DNA of 64,000 nt from Micropterix aruncella (taxonomy: Eukaryota > Arthropoda > Insecta > Lepidoptera > Micropterigidae). Within the stretch, counting starts at the first letter, position 1. Each line of letters begins with the position of its first letter. The position numbers and the translations under genes are program-made. The notes beneath the pieces were generated by a model. It had not been told where the DNA came from and ran no database searches. It saw only the letters and a list, made by a program, of their open reading frames with translations. The DNA lies in NCBI GenBank assembly GCA_944548615.1, contig OX155961.1:28554414-28618413 (forward strand), given 5' to 3'. Shown here in pieces: positions 53,732 to 64,000 of this stretch.

Positions 53732-54420
53732 AATATTTAAATCACTGAATGATGCGCTATTAAAAATTTGATTGAATGTTGAAAAGTAGGATCAATATTT
53801 TTTGTTCTGCTGAAAGAAATATAGGCTTAATATAATAAGTTTAATATATATTAAGTTTTTAAAATAAGTTTATTGGTAGGAATCCCTACTCTTGGTATAG
53901 TCAAATTGAATTATATGGTATTATTCCTCATGTGGTATAATTATTTTATTAAATATCGACTATTTTTTTAAATTGTAAAACAATTACTATTTAAATTTAT
54001 AATTCAGATTTAAAATCTTTTTAAAATAATTGGAGCTCCTAAAATACCGCAGACAGTCAAAATATAAAAACGAAGGATCCCTTATAAAACCGTCAAATTA
54101 AAAATATTAGAAATTTTAAATTACATTAATAACAATGTCGCAATAGAAAGTCAATATTGTTTTTTATATTGTAATGCATCTTCGATAATCAATGATTGTA
54201 TTAATTATGTAAATAGTCAAAATTAGAAGTAAAAAAATATGTAATATAGTTAAATAATTATGGAAGAATTGGAAAAATCATTACTATCAAAGTCCTTTAA
54301 AGAATACATTGGGTTCTTAATAAGTATATCACTGTAACAATAAAAATGACGTAACAATAAAAAGTCAAAGTAAATGAGATCTCTCTCCTAGTTCCTGAAC
54401 CATCGACTCTCTATCGATAT
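53732..54420. other. AT-rich DNA, nothing recognised
   Basis: No gene or shared repeat. Confidence 0.5.
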
Positions 54421-54853
54421 ATACATGGTGAGTTTTTAATTAGTGACATCTTCAAAGTGGGTGAATAACCAACTTTTGATACAAAATATGAAAAAAATAA
54501 ACCTAAAAAAAATGTGGGATATTTTATTTGAGAAACGTGATTTTATTTAAGAAAATAGTACCTACAAAAAGAGTTGAGCGTGTTCTAGCAGTAGGTAAAA
54601 TAACGCGAATATTGTTTATTCTCAATATTTTATCTATTGATAGGTAGTACAGCGCAGTCAACGCTTGTCCAACTTTTATTTATCAGTCAAGTTTTTCAAA
54701 TTTACCAACAAGATTCAATACAAAAATCAAAATAACATTCTTTCAGAAAAAGCCATTTTTAATTTTTACAAAAAAAACTTACCAAAAGTCGCTTAATTGC
54801 ACGCACTGATTAACCCACTTATAGGTGTCACTAATTTAAAACTCACCCTGTAT
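54421..54853. mobile_element. TA-flanked MITE (ACAGGGTGAGTTTT ends)
   Basis: A 433-bp element. The left end ATACATGGTGAGTTTTTAAT continues TAGTGACATC; the right end reversed is ATACAGGGTGAGTTTTAAAT, continuing TAGTGACACC. About 45 bp of each end match. TA at both outer edges suggests Tc1/mariner-type transposition. Interior AT-rich, non-coding. Confidence 0.75.
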
Positions 54854-55454
54854 TTTCAAAATACACTTACATTTACGGCGCTCTTTAAAAGTCTCTTTCT
54901 TAAACAGAGATAGAGATAAATGGAAGCCACGCCTTATCCCTCAGCGGAGAACCATAGCTACGCGCACTAATTAGGTAACCTATACGTGAGAAGAATCTAT
55001 GTGGAGGAACGGTCGGCTGATGAACAAACACTCTCCGCCTTTTCCGGTTTGTTGAATTACTCTGCTCCCTCTGGGAAGACTTTGTACCACCTCGAATAAA
55101 CCTTAGAGAAGAAATCAAATTATTACTTACTCGTAGGTTCCGGCAGCTGCTGTAGGTGTTTCGGTATCTACTGAGAGGGCGCCATAAAGAATGGAAAAGT
55201 AACTTATACAAAAAGATTTATTGATGAAAATATAATTACTTTTTTTATTGATAATCAAGATGATATGAACGCGTATGATGTTGGTATTTAAGTGTTGCTG
55301 TGATCATCGGTATGATGCAAGTATGTATTGTCGAGAGAGAATTATCACCCTTACATTAATATTTCCGTCGCCGCAACACATAAAAATGGAAAGTTATACC
55401 GCTATATATACTAGCATTGATTGTATAGGATATTATATTTTTCGATGCCACAAA
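54854..55454. other. Unassigned DNA
   Basis: A 103-codon minus frame (54900-55211) lacks recognisable domains; a GTAAGT near 55131 on the minus strand could be a splice donor but nothing else supports an exon. Confidence 0.35.
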
Positions 55455-55820
55455 TAGAGATGTCAACTACAACGTCGAACCGGTGACCTCAGGAAGTTTT
55501 AACAATATTAGGTCGTTCTGTCTCCCGTAAGGTAAGCGTAGAAGACTTGGGACGAAAACAGTCCACTGTCTAGTTACGCCACTCGTTCGTCAGAGGCCAA
55601 CGCCTTATGGCGAGGCACCAGGAAAGGTACCCAGCGGGCAGCGTCGCCCCCTGACTACCAGTTTGGAAGGATATCTCCGTCTGGAATAAAACATCAGTAT
55701 ACCTCCTACCTCCTGACTTGTTTCAGGATCGAGGTCGTTTGTGCGGTCCTCTCCCTTAAGTAGCGGTGATACGGTGTCTAACGAATCTGTTGCGGACCAT
55801 GGGATCCTTTGCCCGGCTTA
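55455..55820 (-). repeat. CTAG-650 family copy, minus strand, partial
   Basis: Reverse of the family's right half: GTCAACTACAACGTCGAACC, GTGACCTCAGGAAGTTTTAA, GTAGAAGACTTGGGAC, CCAGTTTGGAAGGATATCTC, and CGGTGATACGGTGTC to TTTGCCCGGCT. Belongs to the subfamily with the GGATATCTCCGTCT block. Confidence 0.7.
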
Positions 55821-56606
55821 GATGCGATCTCCTCGCTGTTGAATGTACCTGTACGTACAATTCAAACTTACATAATATTTCTGGCAAATAAATAGTTCCT
55901 TGAATTAATTTATATGCAAATATAATTAGTGAAATATATCGACGCGTTTCAAGACTGCTGTATCCTACCATTCCTAGCACAAAATCGGACGGAAATAAGT
56001 ATGGATAAATATTGTGATATCTACCTTTGAGCTGCTAGACTGACCTGAGTAATCCAATGAGTTACTAATAGTCATGGTAGGAATTGCTTGCAATGCCTGT
56101 TTAATAGTTCTATCGGTATATCATTTTTTTCGCCATAATTCTAGCTTTGATAATGGTTATAAAATCGGGTCAGAATTGTCACAATTCTTCAATTTACAGT
56201 AATTTTCATTATTTTAAATATTTATTGTATTTATATAGGTACTTTGTTGGGATCTTACAAAGCGAAGAAATTAAAGGGTAATTAATTATTATTATGTCTT
56301 GGATTACTTGAATATTATTTATTAATCTTGGATTGATTTGTACAACTTGAAATGTGCCAGTTTGTTTAGGTCACATCTTACAAGCTGAATTAGAACCACT
56401 TTCTCTTATTCTATGAAACTGTAATTTTACATGTTGGTTCAGTTCCGATGATAATGCATTTTTTTTAATAATACAAAACTCCCTCTGTAATCCGGCAATT
56501 ATTTTTTCCGATCTTGCCAGTAATCCAGCGATTTGGATTTGGAATAGTGAGTTGGACCGATCAGAAAACAAGTATCAAGCTGCACGAAACCATTCGCTAC
56601 CGACCT
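55821..56606. other. AT-rich DNA
   Basis: Minus frame 56371-56571 (66 codons) is not recognised. No shared repeat noticed. Confidence 0.4.
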
Positions 56607-56830
56607 GATTCTACACCCAGGATTGGCTCTCGACGAAACTACTTTTCCACGGTCAACAGCACAGACACGAAATTTTGCCTGTGACTCGTTCTAAATTTTA
56701 CTAGGACATGGCTGCTCCATCCAAAGTTGGCTTCCAACGAGGGGCTCCTCAACGGTCAACAGGAGAGACACGAAATTTAGGATAGCATTCAATTATGATA
56801 GTCTGTTCTAAGTTCTGTGACATGGCTATG
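56607..56830 (+). repeat. Tandem ~110-bp units, left part
   Basis: Two units starting GACCTGATTCTACACCCAGG and TCCAAAGTTGGCTTCCAACG, homologous to the internal units of 34934-35500. The array is interrupted by CTAG-650 copy D and resumes at 57489. Confidence 0.7.
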
Positions 56831-57488
56831 GGGAGCTAAGAGGCCCTTAGGGAGCTAAGGGGCCCTTGCTGAGATGGCCACGATGACTCATTCTGTTCAG
56901 GGTTGGTCACACTCACGGTCCAAAACCCATCCGACGGCCTCCACGCATGAAGTGCCAGCCTGGGTAAGACTCTGGCCTTAGGGTTAGTTTCCCCTAGGAA
57001 TCAACCTTCTGGCGCTCCTGGACGGTCTGCGCGCCATGCGGCATAAGCCAATCGATTGCGCACTCTGACTAACAGTCGGGGAAATCTGGAAGCAGTACTG
57101 TTTCCTATAGAGCGGGGTTGGTTGCGGACCTTACGGCGACTGCTCTTGAAACGACCATCGGCTACCCGATCCTGGGTGAACAGCCGGGAAAAGGATGCCG
57201 TGGACCGCGATAGATTCGGTATACACCGTTTCACCGCTTCGTAAGGGACCGCGCAAGCGACCTCGAACTCGTAAACAATCGAGAGACTGGAGTAATCTGG
57301 TCGCAATTGGAAGTAAGGGCGTGAGTGTAAGCCCGCTGGGCTATCTCGCGGTTAAGTGGTTTGTGGCGGAGCTTAACGGTGGACTGTTTTGTCCAAGTCT
57401 TCTGCGCTCAATCCAGGGAGATAGAACGAATAATCGTGTAAGCTTCCTGAGGTGACGGGCTCGCCCGTTGTAGTTGACAACTCTAGTT
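56831..57488 (+). repeat. CTAG-650 repeat family, copy D, inserted in a tandem array
   Basis: Complete copy from GGGAGCTAAGAGGCCCTT to TTGACAACTCTAGTT. The first 19-22 bp are duplicated (GGGAGCTAAGAGGCCCTT then GGGAGCTAAGGGGCCCTT). The hairpin ACGGGCTCGCCCGT is perfect here. Because its surroundings are a known repeat, both boundaries can be read directly. Confidence 0.8.
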
Positions 57489-57600
57489 TATGATATTGCT
57501 ATAACACCCAGGGTTGGCTCCCGACGAGGAGACTCCTCAATGGTCAACGGCACATGCACAAAATTTTGTACACGCATTCAATTATGGTAGCCCGTTCTTT
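57489..57600 (+). repeat. Tandem ~110-bp unit, right part
   Basis: CACCCAGGGTTGGCTCCCGA through GATAGCCCGTTCT-like end; continues the array left of copy D. Confidence 0.7.
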
Positions 57601-57741
57601 CTTCATTTTAGAGCTTTTATAAAAGCTTGTCTTTAAAAAAGATTTTTACTATTAACCTTGTTTAATATTATTTTGAATATTTATTATAATCTTAAAATTA
57701 AACTTATTATTAATAAACTTCAAATAGTTAGTCTGGTTACT

Positions 57742-57793
57742 GTTAGAAATACCGGTTATGTTAGAAATACCGGTAAATGTTAGAAATACCGGT
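57742..57793. repeat. GTTAGAAATACCGGT tandem repeat
   Basis: Three units at 57742, 57760 and 57779. Confidence 0.8.
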
Positions 57794-57797
57794 TCAA

Positions 57798-59159
57798 ATT
57801 ACTAATACCATAAATGAATATTATAATTTTTGAATAATTACTTGTAAGGGGAAAAAAGATAATACGTAATAAGCACAGGCAGTGTTTTGTAGTAATAAGC
57901 ATCTACTTGAAATTGTACGCCCTGTGAGTAAAAATTAACGAACTATTGTGTACCAAAGCATCTATCTACATCTAAATGATCTATCTATCTATTACACTTT
58001 CGAAGTGACTTAGAATTAAATTCTGTTGCACAATAAACGACAAAAGCAACAGATACAGAAGTGGGCTTCATATCCGCCGTTCGGGTAAAGTCTGCCTTAT
58101 TACGCCCATTCAATGGCTTAGTTTGACAATGCGGGCCATACAACAAAGTTCATATTGAGTTGCAATCTCCGGCGAACGTCGGAAATCGAGCGCAAAGCCT
58201 GACAGAAACACTGTTTCGTTTGTTTTCTTCAGCGAATCAACGAGAATCATTGCGTTATTCGTCGAACAATGAAGTGGATACGCGACTGTAACGTGACTAG
58301 CGAACGCGACCTGAATCTGTAATTTTTTAAACATTAAAAACTATATATTTCATAATAAAATGACCGCCAACGATAAGAAGTCATAAATATGGTCGCGAGA
58401 TTAACAAGGAAGCAAACTATTGGAAAATTCTCAACGTAACATTTAGTATCAACGAAATATAGTGGAAATATACTGGCACCTAAATACTTTCACTTTCACG
58501 AAGGTTGTCTGTAAGAGATTGTAACAATAATTACGCCTGTTGTTTATTTTGCCTTAAAATATACAATAAAGATTTTTTTTCTATATTTCTATGTATAGGA
58601 ATTTAGAAAATAATTACTAGCCTACAGGGACATTTATAGAGGCAATAATCACATTGAGGGTCGTCAACTAAAGTACCGCGCGAATTAATTGGAACAAAGA
58701 GTATTTTTCTTAGATAAGTGCTTTATTGGACATAAACATACAGAAACAATACTGATGTTAGTTTTAATAGAGAATGTGTCCTGCTTTGCGTTAACAGTAC
58801 CTTTCACTCTTGTAGGCATAGAATTAACCAGGTTTTGACAGCTTCCTTTCAGTTCATCATCGTGAAACCAGATTTTAATTACTTCACTGATCGTCTTGGT
58901 TATTGTTGTGTACCTATATATATATATATAATCCATCTCGATGAGTCGTTTTTTGCAAATGGCTCAGAGGTTGTCGGTCGGTTTGAGAAGGTAGAAAAGG
59001 TAGTTATGAGAAGTTGTGAGACATTTGAAAGTTATGAGGAGTTGTGAGAGTTTGAAAGATATTCTATTAGTTTACAATCTTTATTATCTCATTTTTGTTT
59101 CCAATATTTTTCTAATCGAATAGATTTTACGCCTCAACCAGTCACGATATGAGAAAACT
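57798..59159. other. Unassigned DNA
   Basis: Open frames 58110-58334 and 58685-58936 on the minus strand are not recognised. Includes (TA)n at 58915-58931. Confidence 0.4.
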
Positions 59160-59215
59160 AGAGCTGTCAAATACAACGGGCGAACCCGTCACCTCAGGAA
59201 GTTTTTACGATATTT
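59160..59215 (-). repeat. CTAG-650 family end fragment, minus strand
   Basis: AACTAGAGCTGTCAAATACA, then GGGCGAACCCGTCACCTCAG: the family terminus reversed, with the CTAG end intact. Confidence 0.7.
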
Positions 59216-59287
59216 AGTAACTCGCCACTAGTTGGCGCTGCAGCACATAAACTTATATACCGTTCAACTGATCGATATGAAAATTGG

Positions 59288-59455
59288 TATATATGTTACG
59301 GGTAATGCTAGTTGTTTGGGTAAACCTAGGTTTACCCGGGTAAACCAAGAACCTAACCTAACGTAAACTAACCCAAAATCCTCGGGTAATTCTAAGTTTA
59401 CCCGAGTAAACCTACGTTTACTCAAACAACTAGCATTACCCGTAATATATACATA
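59288..59455. mobile_element. ~165-bp hairpin MITE
   Basis: About 60-bp arms share TTACGGGTAATGCTAGTTGT, then TTTGRGTAAAC and TAGGTTTACYCGGGTAAAC. The arms themselves are made of short GGTAAACC-type inverted words. TA-rich flanks. Confidence 0.75.
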
Positions 59456-60113
59456 GGTATTTGAGCCAGATATAATACGGGCAACGCCGGGTAATGCATT
59501 TAGTAATATTATACATAATAAACAAGGTGCAAAAAAAACGTAAGGAAAGGGAAAGGATAAGTGAAATGTTAGAATTTGTAGCCTAGAATGAAAACAATCT
59601 GTGTGAAAAATAAAAATCTCCATTTTATGGGAAGTGGATTAATTGCATTTAATGGAGCGTTCGAGTTTGCTTTTACCACTGTACGCGAAAAGTACAATTT
59701 TACAATTCAGTTTTCATACAGCTTTCCATTTTTCTGCCATCGATAAAATTGAATACAGCAGCTGCTATGTCGCATTGCGCAGTCATCCATATTCAGATTT
59801 GATGGTGTTAAAAGTGCACTCTTTTTTGCATAAATGATAAATGGTACAGTCGCATCCGCACGTCGCCAAATTCTTTGCTAAACTTTTAACCTTCTTCGTG
59901 TACTTTAATCTTATATTTAAATATTGATCTTATATTACGTGTATTTGAATCTGTAGTTTACCTTGGCTCGAAGGAAGAGCACGGAGGATTGTGTCGGAAC
60001 GGCCTCTGGCATTGGTTTTGTAGCGTCTACCCCTCGCGGGTGGGTTCTCATTGCGAAGGTCCCTCGGGCCTTGCTCTAGGCTGTTGATGTGCTTAACCTC
60101 CACCCTTTATTTT
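59456..60113. other. Unassigned DNA
   Basis: No gene or shared repeat recognised. Confidence 0.45.
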
Positions 60114-60849
60114 ATACTAGCTGACCTGTGCCCACTTCGTTGGGCGGTAAAACTTTTACCTGTGATTATTAGTGTGGTTCGGTTAGTACTGAGTGCTATG
60201 ATTTATTTCCTGACTGCCAAAAGAAGGGTTATATTTTTACTGCATATGTATGTATGCATTTGCATGCCAATTTGACTTTAATACCGTTATTTGTGAGTGT
60301 TTTCTTGTTAGTGTCTTATTTGTGAGCGTATTATCTCTTGAACTATTTATGCACTAAAAGGGAAATTATATACAGTAAAAGGGAAAAGTCTTTTGTTAAA
60401 CACTTCAGATAAATTTACTTATTTGGATAAGAATTCATAATTGTTGATAATATGACCAATAAACATGACCTAACGATTAAAATTATTTTTTTAATATAAA
60501 ATACTACTTTTTGTGACTTAAATATAAAAGTTAGACATATGCTGTCGCTTACTTTTTTGTAGGCATTATCAAGCTCTACAACTTTTCTCTAGAACTTAAT
60601 CATATATCTCTCATCGTTACGGCAGCGTTAGTTAGAAACGTTTTCGTTCGCCCGCTTATTCTCCGACTTACTTTGCAAATCCGACTACCACGAAAAAGTC
60701 TTTCCATTTTTCGGATTAATATATCATCTATGACACTCACAAATAGCGTGGCTTTCTATTGGTAAAAGAATTTTCAAAATCCGTTCATTAGATCCAGAGA
60801 TTACTTCCTACAACATCACAAACTTTACCTCTTTATAATATTAGTATAG
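60114..60849. repeat. Dispersed repeat TATACTAGCTGACC ... AATATTAGTATAGA
   Basis: It starts TATACTAGCTGACCTGTGCC and ends TTTATAATATTAGTATAGAT. Both end sequences are, from general knowledge, frequent in insect genomes and mark one family. Tips are weakly inverted (TATACTA). Only one copy in this window, so class is unresolved. Confidence 0.45.
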
Positions 60850-60924
60850 ATTTGCTAGTGTACACAGCAAAATGCATATCTACACTGACACCCTCCATTC
60901 ACAACCAATCATTGTAAGAAGTAA

Positions 60925-61218
60925 ATGGGGGTATCGCTAAATAGGAACAATCTACGCATACTGGTAAGGGCGCTCACGGGGCATTGTGGCCTGAACAAAC
61001 ACATGTTCAACCTCAAGCTCAAAGACACAAAAATGTGCAGGTTCTGCCAAGGGGCAGAGGAAACTCCCCAGCACCTCATGTGCGAGTGTGGCCCGCTGAT
61101 GCGTAAAAGATACAACCACCTGGGTGGTCACTACCTCCAACCTGAGGAGGTAAAACAATCTGGCGCCAAAAGCCTGCTGCGGTTCTTGAATGACACGGGG
61201 CTTAGCGCAGAACTATAG
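60925..61218 (+). pseudogene. LINE pol C-terminal zinc-binding domain
   Basis: 98 open codons, including the stop. After NNLRILVRALTGHCGLNKHM comes a Cys/His motif CRFCQGAEETPQHLMCEC (C-x2-C-x8-H-x3/4-C), then LMRKRYNHLGGHYL. This motif follows the RNase H or thumb region in I, R1 and Loa-related LINEs. The apparent Met start is internal to the original protein. RT and RNase H cores are missing, so it is non-functional. It is a different family from the R1-clade copy at 15 kb, as the residues around the zinc motif differ. Confidence 0.75.
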
Positions 61219-61312
61219 TAGGTGGCGAGCACAATAGATCAGCAATGGTCGCAGTGTTACAAGGCTCATAAAGACCTTAGAAAAGCCCCACTCAACAAAT
61301 AAAAAAAATGGG
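60925..61312 (+). mobile_element. 5'-truncated LINE with CCHC-type C-terminus
   Basis: Encodes a pol C-terminus (60925-61218), then a short 3' UTR with TAGATCAGCAATGGTCGCAG and AACAAATAAAAAAAATGGGG as tail. Confidence 0.7.
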
Positions 61313-61354
61313 GGTAGGTAGAAATATTGACTGAGTTTGACATTTCAAATATTA

Positions 61355-61922
61355 TTAGACTATTAATTTGAAAACTTCGATTTTTTCCTGATATTGAACA
61401 TTTATTTCGAAGCAAATTGGAAAGCGCATTTCATTTAATGTATTGTCCATCGCTAGCTAGCACGTTCTCCCATCTTTCTGGCAAGGGACAGATTCCCCGG
61501 CGGAAGAAGTCTTCGTCCTTGGAGGCTATTTACGAATCCAGCCATTTTCTTCCAGTCTTTTTAGGATATTGGAAAATGGCTGGACCAAAGACTGGAAGCG
61601 CTGCTCAGAAATACCATGGACCATTGAACGGAACAAATAGTAGTCGGATGGCGCAATATGTGGGGAGTACGGCGGGTGAGGTAGGATGTCCCAGCGAAGT
61701 ATTTCCAGGAAGTTATTGACCTGCATCGCGACGTGTGGTCGAGCATGGTCATTCTGGAAAATTACCGTGTCGTGCCTTTTAGCGTATTCCGGGCATTTTG
61801 TCGGCTCAAATTTCGACATCTTCGAAGCTAACAAAATTACCGCTGTAGACACCAACGAAATGACACAGAAAGATAATTAAAGCCTAATGATGACGCTTTA
61901 ACATGAAGTATTTAGAAATTTT
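61355..61922 (-). mobile_element. Mariner copy 2, large internal deletion, one end lost
   Basis: The same TA, TTAG and GAAAACTTCGATTTTT end as 52595 is present at 61353-61383. An internal deletion joins sequence equivalent to about 53007 of the first copy to about 53533. The other terminal repeat is missing; CTAG-650 sequence begins at 61937. Confidence 0.85.
61417..61855 (-). pseudogene. Mariner transposase remnant
   Basis: One frame fuses the N-terminus VSTAVILLASKMSKFEPTK directly to PEYAKRHDTVIFQNDHARPH, then PHPPYSPHIAPSDYYLFR. The DNA-binding domain and first catalytic Asp are gone. The second and third Asp are present with 34 residues between them (D34D), confirming the mariner class. 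The C-terminus contains a duplicated segment around KRLEENGWIRK. Non-functional. Confidence 0.85.
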
Positions 61923-61936
61923 TTAAATGAAGATTA

Positions 61937-62152
61937 ATTCGAGGCGGAGATATCCTTCCAAACTGGTAGTCAGGGGAGGCTGCCCGCTGTGTAACTTTCC
62001 CGATGCCTCACCGCAAGTCGTTGACCTCTGACGGACAGGTGGCGGAGCTTGTCGGTGGACTGTTTTGTCCTAAGTCTTCTACGCTCAACTCACGGGAGAT
62101 AGAACGATAAATTTCGTTAAAACTTCCTGAGGTGACGGATTCGCCCGTTGTA
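61937..62152 (+). repeat. CTAG-650 family, 3' half (GGATATC subfamily)
   Basis: GGCGGAGATATCCTTCCAAA, then GTGGCGGAGCTTGTCGGTGG, ACTGTTTTGTCCTAAGTCTT and CTGAGGTGACGGATTCGCCC. 5' truncated or deleted. Confidence 0.7.
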
Positions 62153-63266
62153 GTTTACCTATCTACTTGTTCAGGGTCGGCCATACTAACGGGTCAACAC
62201 CCATCCGGCGGCCCCCAAGTAGAAGTGCGAGCCAGGGCAGCACTCTGGCCTTCGGGCCAGTTTCCCCTAGCAGTCAACCTTTGGGCGCTCCTGGACGGAT
62301 TGCGCACCGTGTGTCGTCAGATTATCGATTGTGAATTCTGACCGACAGCTGGGGGAGTCTGGAAACAGTACTGTCTCCTATAAAGCGTGGGTAGTTGTTT
62401 ACCCTACGGCAACTGCTTTTGAAACGACCAATCGGCTAGCCGATACCGGGTGAAGAGCCGGGTGGGAACTAATAATAGGCCCTTGCTGAGTTGACCACGA
62501 AGACCCATTATGTTCAGGGTTGGTAGCACTCACGGGTCAACACCCATCCGGCGGCCTCCACGCATGAAGTGCGAGCCTAGGCAGGACTATGGCCTTAGGG
62601 CCCATTAGACTATCGATTGTGCACTCTGACTAACAGTCGGGGGAGTCTGGAAGTAGTACTGTTTCCTATAGAGCAGGGGTGTTTGCGGACCTTACGGCGA
62701 CTGCTCTTGAAACGACCATCGGCTACCCGATCCTGGGTAAACAGCCGGGCAAAGGATGCCGTTGTCCGCGATAGATTCGGTTTACACCGTTTCACCGCTT
62801 CGTAAGGGAGAGGACCGCGCAAGCGACCTCGAACTCGTAACCGATCGAGAGACCGAAGTAATCTGGTCGCAATTCGAAGTAAGGGCGTGAATGTAAGCCC
62901 GCTGGGTAACATACCTGGTTATCTAGCGGAAAAGGGGTTCGCCCGTTGTACTTTATTTTAGACACCGTATCACTGCTTCGTAAGGGAGAGAACCGCGCAA
63001 GCGACCCTAAACCTGTAACCAGTCGGGAGACCGGAGTAATCTGGTTGCAACTTGAAGTAAGTGCGCGAGTGTCAGCCCGCTGTGTGATTAACCTGGTTAC
63101 CTCGCGGTAGGTCGTTGGCTTCTTACGGGCATTTGGCGTAACTAGACGGTGGACTGTTTTATTCTAAATCTTCTACGCTCACCTCACGTGAGACAGAACG
63201 ATCTAATATCGTTAAAACTTCCTGAGTTGACGGTTTCGCCGGTTGTAGTTGGCAACTCTAGTTGTA
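62153..63266 (+). repeat. CTAG-650 copy E2, split by a nested copy
   Basis: The left part is 62153-62464 (TTCAGGGTCGGCC to GAAGAGCCGGGT). The right part resumes at about 62957 (ACACCGTATCACTGCTTCGT) and ends at CAACTCTAGTT at 63266. The two parts are contiguous in other copies apart from a short block, so the intervening 62465-62956 is an insertion. Confidence 0.65.
62465..62956 (+). repeat. CTAG-650 copy E3, nested in E2, internally deleted
   Basis: Starts GAACTAATAATAGGCCCTTG, follows the family to CTGGTTATCTAGCGG, then jumps to GGGGTTCGCCCGTTGTAC, lacking the GGTGGACTGTTTTGTCC block. Confidence 0.65.
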
Positions 63267-63284
63267 GCTTGTATTTAAGATATT

Positions 63285-63507
63285 CCACAATGTTATTTCA
63301 GCCCAACAAGGCGTCTCTGTATTAAATTTCAAGTATATACGCTCAATATTTAGAGTTTGAAATATGACTAATGTGCCCTCTGGAGGACTTCTACTACAAC
63401 CTTATCAACTCTTCCCGTGACCAAATGATGCCTGAATGCCAAATTTCAGCTCAATCGGATTACGCGTGTGGGTGCTATCATGGAGCAATACACACAAACA
63501 CACAGTA
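63285..63507 (+). repeat. Dispersed repeat with TTCAGCTCAATCGG box, copy 3
   Basis: GCCCAACAAGGCGTCTC, GACCAAATGATGCCTGAATG, TTTCAGCTCAATCGG, then ATACACACAAACACACAG. Same order as 23085-23330. Confidence 0.65.
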
Positions 63508-63935
63508 CGGAGGTGTCGACTACGACCGACGAACCCGTCACCCCATGGTGGTATAACGATATTTGATCATTCTTTCAGCCGTGGGATGAACGTAGAAGAC
63601 TTAGAGACAAGACAATCATCCGTCTAGCTCCGCAAACAAGCCCGTTAGAGGTCAATGCCTTACGGCGAGGCACCGGGAAAGATAACAGCCTATCCCCCTA
63701 ACTACCAGTTTTGGAGGGATATCTCCGTCTGGAACTAACCTCCAGTATACCTCCGTCCTCCCGACTGGTCACAGGTTCGAAGTGACTTGCGCGACCTCTA
63801 CCTGCCGTGTGTTCAGCGGAGATTCGGTTTGAATCTATCGCGGGTTAAAGGCATCTTTTGCCCGGCTCTGAATTCAGGATCAGGTAGCCTGATAGTCATT
63901 TCAAGAGTGGTTGACGACAGGTCAACATCCGTCCC
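63508..63935 (-). repeat. CTAG-650 family copy, minus strand, partial
   Basis: GGTGTCGACTACGACCGACG, ACCCGTCACCCCA, GTAGAAGACTTAG, CTTACGGCGAGGCACC, CCAGTTTTGGAGGGATATCT and CATCTTTTGCCCGGCTCTG. Closest to the fragment at 47215-47575. It abuts the CACA tail of the preceding repeat. Confidence 0.7.
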
Positions 63936-64000
63936 CGCTGCTTAGAAGTCAGTATATTTCCGTAGTCTCCATACTCCTTTAGCAATTAATTAGTCAGAGC

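Noticed and set aside
54900..55211. Spliced exon on the minus strand
   Set aside because: A possible GTAAGT donor exists, but the frame has no recognised domain and no matching acceptor or neighbouring exon.
1..64000. CRISPR array, rRNA genes or bacterial operons
   Set aside because: No regularly spaced repeats with unique spacers, no rRNA sequence, and no prokaryotic gene density or ribosome binding sites. The window is eukaryotic repeat-rich DNA.

Overview
The window is AT-rich nuclear DNA from an arthropod, almost certainly an insect. Lepidoptera is my best guess: it carries a DD37D (maT-like) transposase, R1-clade and CR1/jockey-like LINE relics, hAT and mariner relics, TTAA-flanked MITEs and a short TTAGG tract. 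That guess comes from the mix of families, not from an alignment. I found no intact host gene, no rRNA gene, no functional tRNA gene and no CRISPR array. The longest open frames are pieces of transposable elements. The window reads as an intergenic or intronic region built from successive, nested and mostly dead insertions.

Layout. 0-6 kb: two MITE families ending at TTAA, a LINE tail, a foldback element with roughly 110-bp inverted ends, and a tRNA-derived SINE-like unit. 6-14 kb: two full copies of an unclassified, relatively GC-rich, non-coding repeat of about 650 bp (called CTAG-650 here from its conserved end), a large hairpin, an RT relic, and a cluster of four palindromic GTGASTCAC sites. 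14.5-20.4 kb: two copies of one LINE (LINE-X) in opposite orientation around a dead maT transposase. One LINE-X copy carries a (CA)n tract into which a 5'-truncated R1-clade LINE has inserted. 20.7-27 kb: a ~400-bp tandem duplication, a TTAA MITE, and two LINE relics in opposite orientation. 27-36 kb: CTAG-650 copy C, a hAT C-terminal relic beside a TTAGG tract, a foldback MITE, and an AACCGAC-ended element with an internal ~120-bp tandem array. 36-41 kb: two LINE relics (RT domain of LINE-Y at 38-39.8 kb), a MITE, and an internally deleted Tc1/mariner-like element keeping a 50-codon DNA-binding remnant. 42-51.5 kb: MITEs, a 9-bp minisatellite, and three more LINE fragments. 51.9-55 kb: a TTAA MITE, a 1.1-kb mariner with TA duplication and a TA-flanked MITE. 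55-64 kb: repeated CTAG-650 copies, one nested inside another and one inside a tandem array, plus LINE and mariner fragments.

Stretches of higher sequence complexity without recognised repeats (about 4.7-5.6, 8.7-9.05, 22.15-22.5, 30.0-30.6, 32.5-32.9, 48.3-48.95 and 50.5-51.15 kb) are the best places to look for conserved non-coding DNA. No functional pathway links the pieces; the common theme is transposition, nesting and decay. All family names rest on motifs read by eye; no database search was possible.
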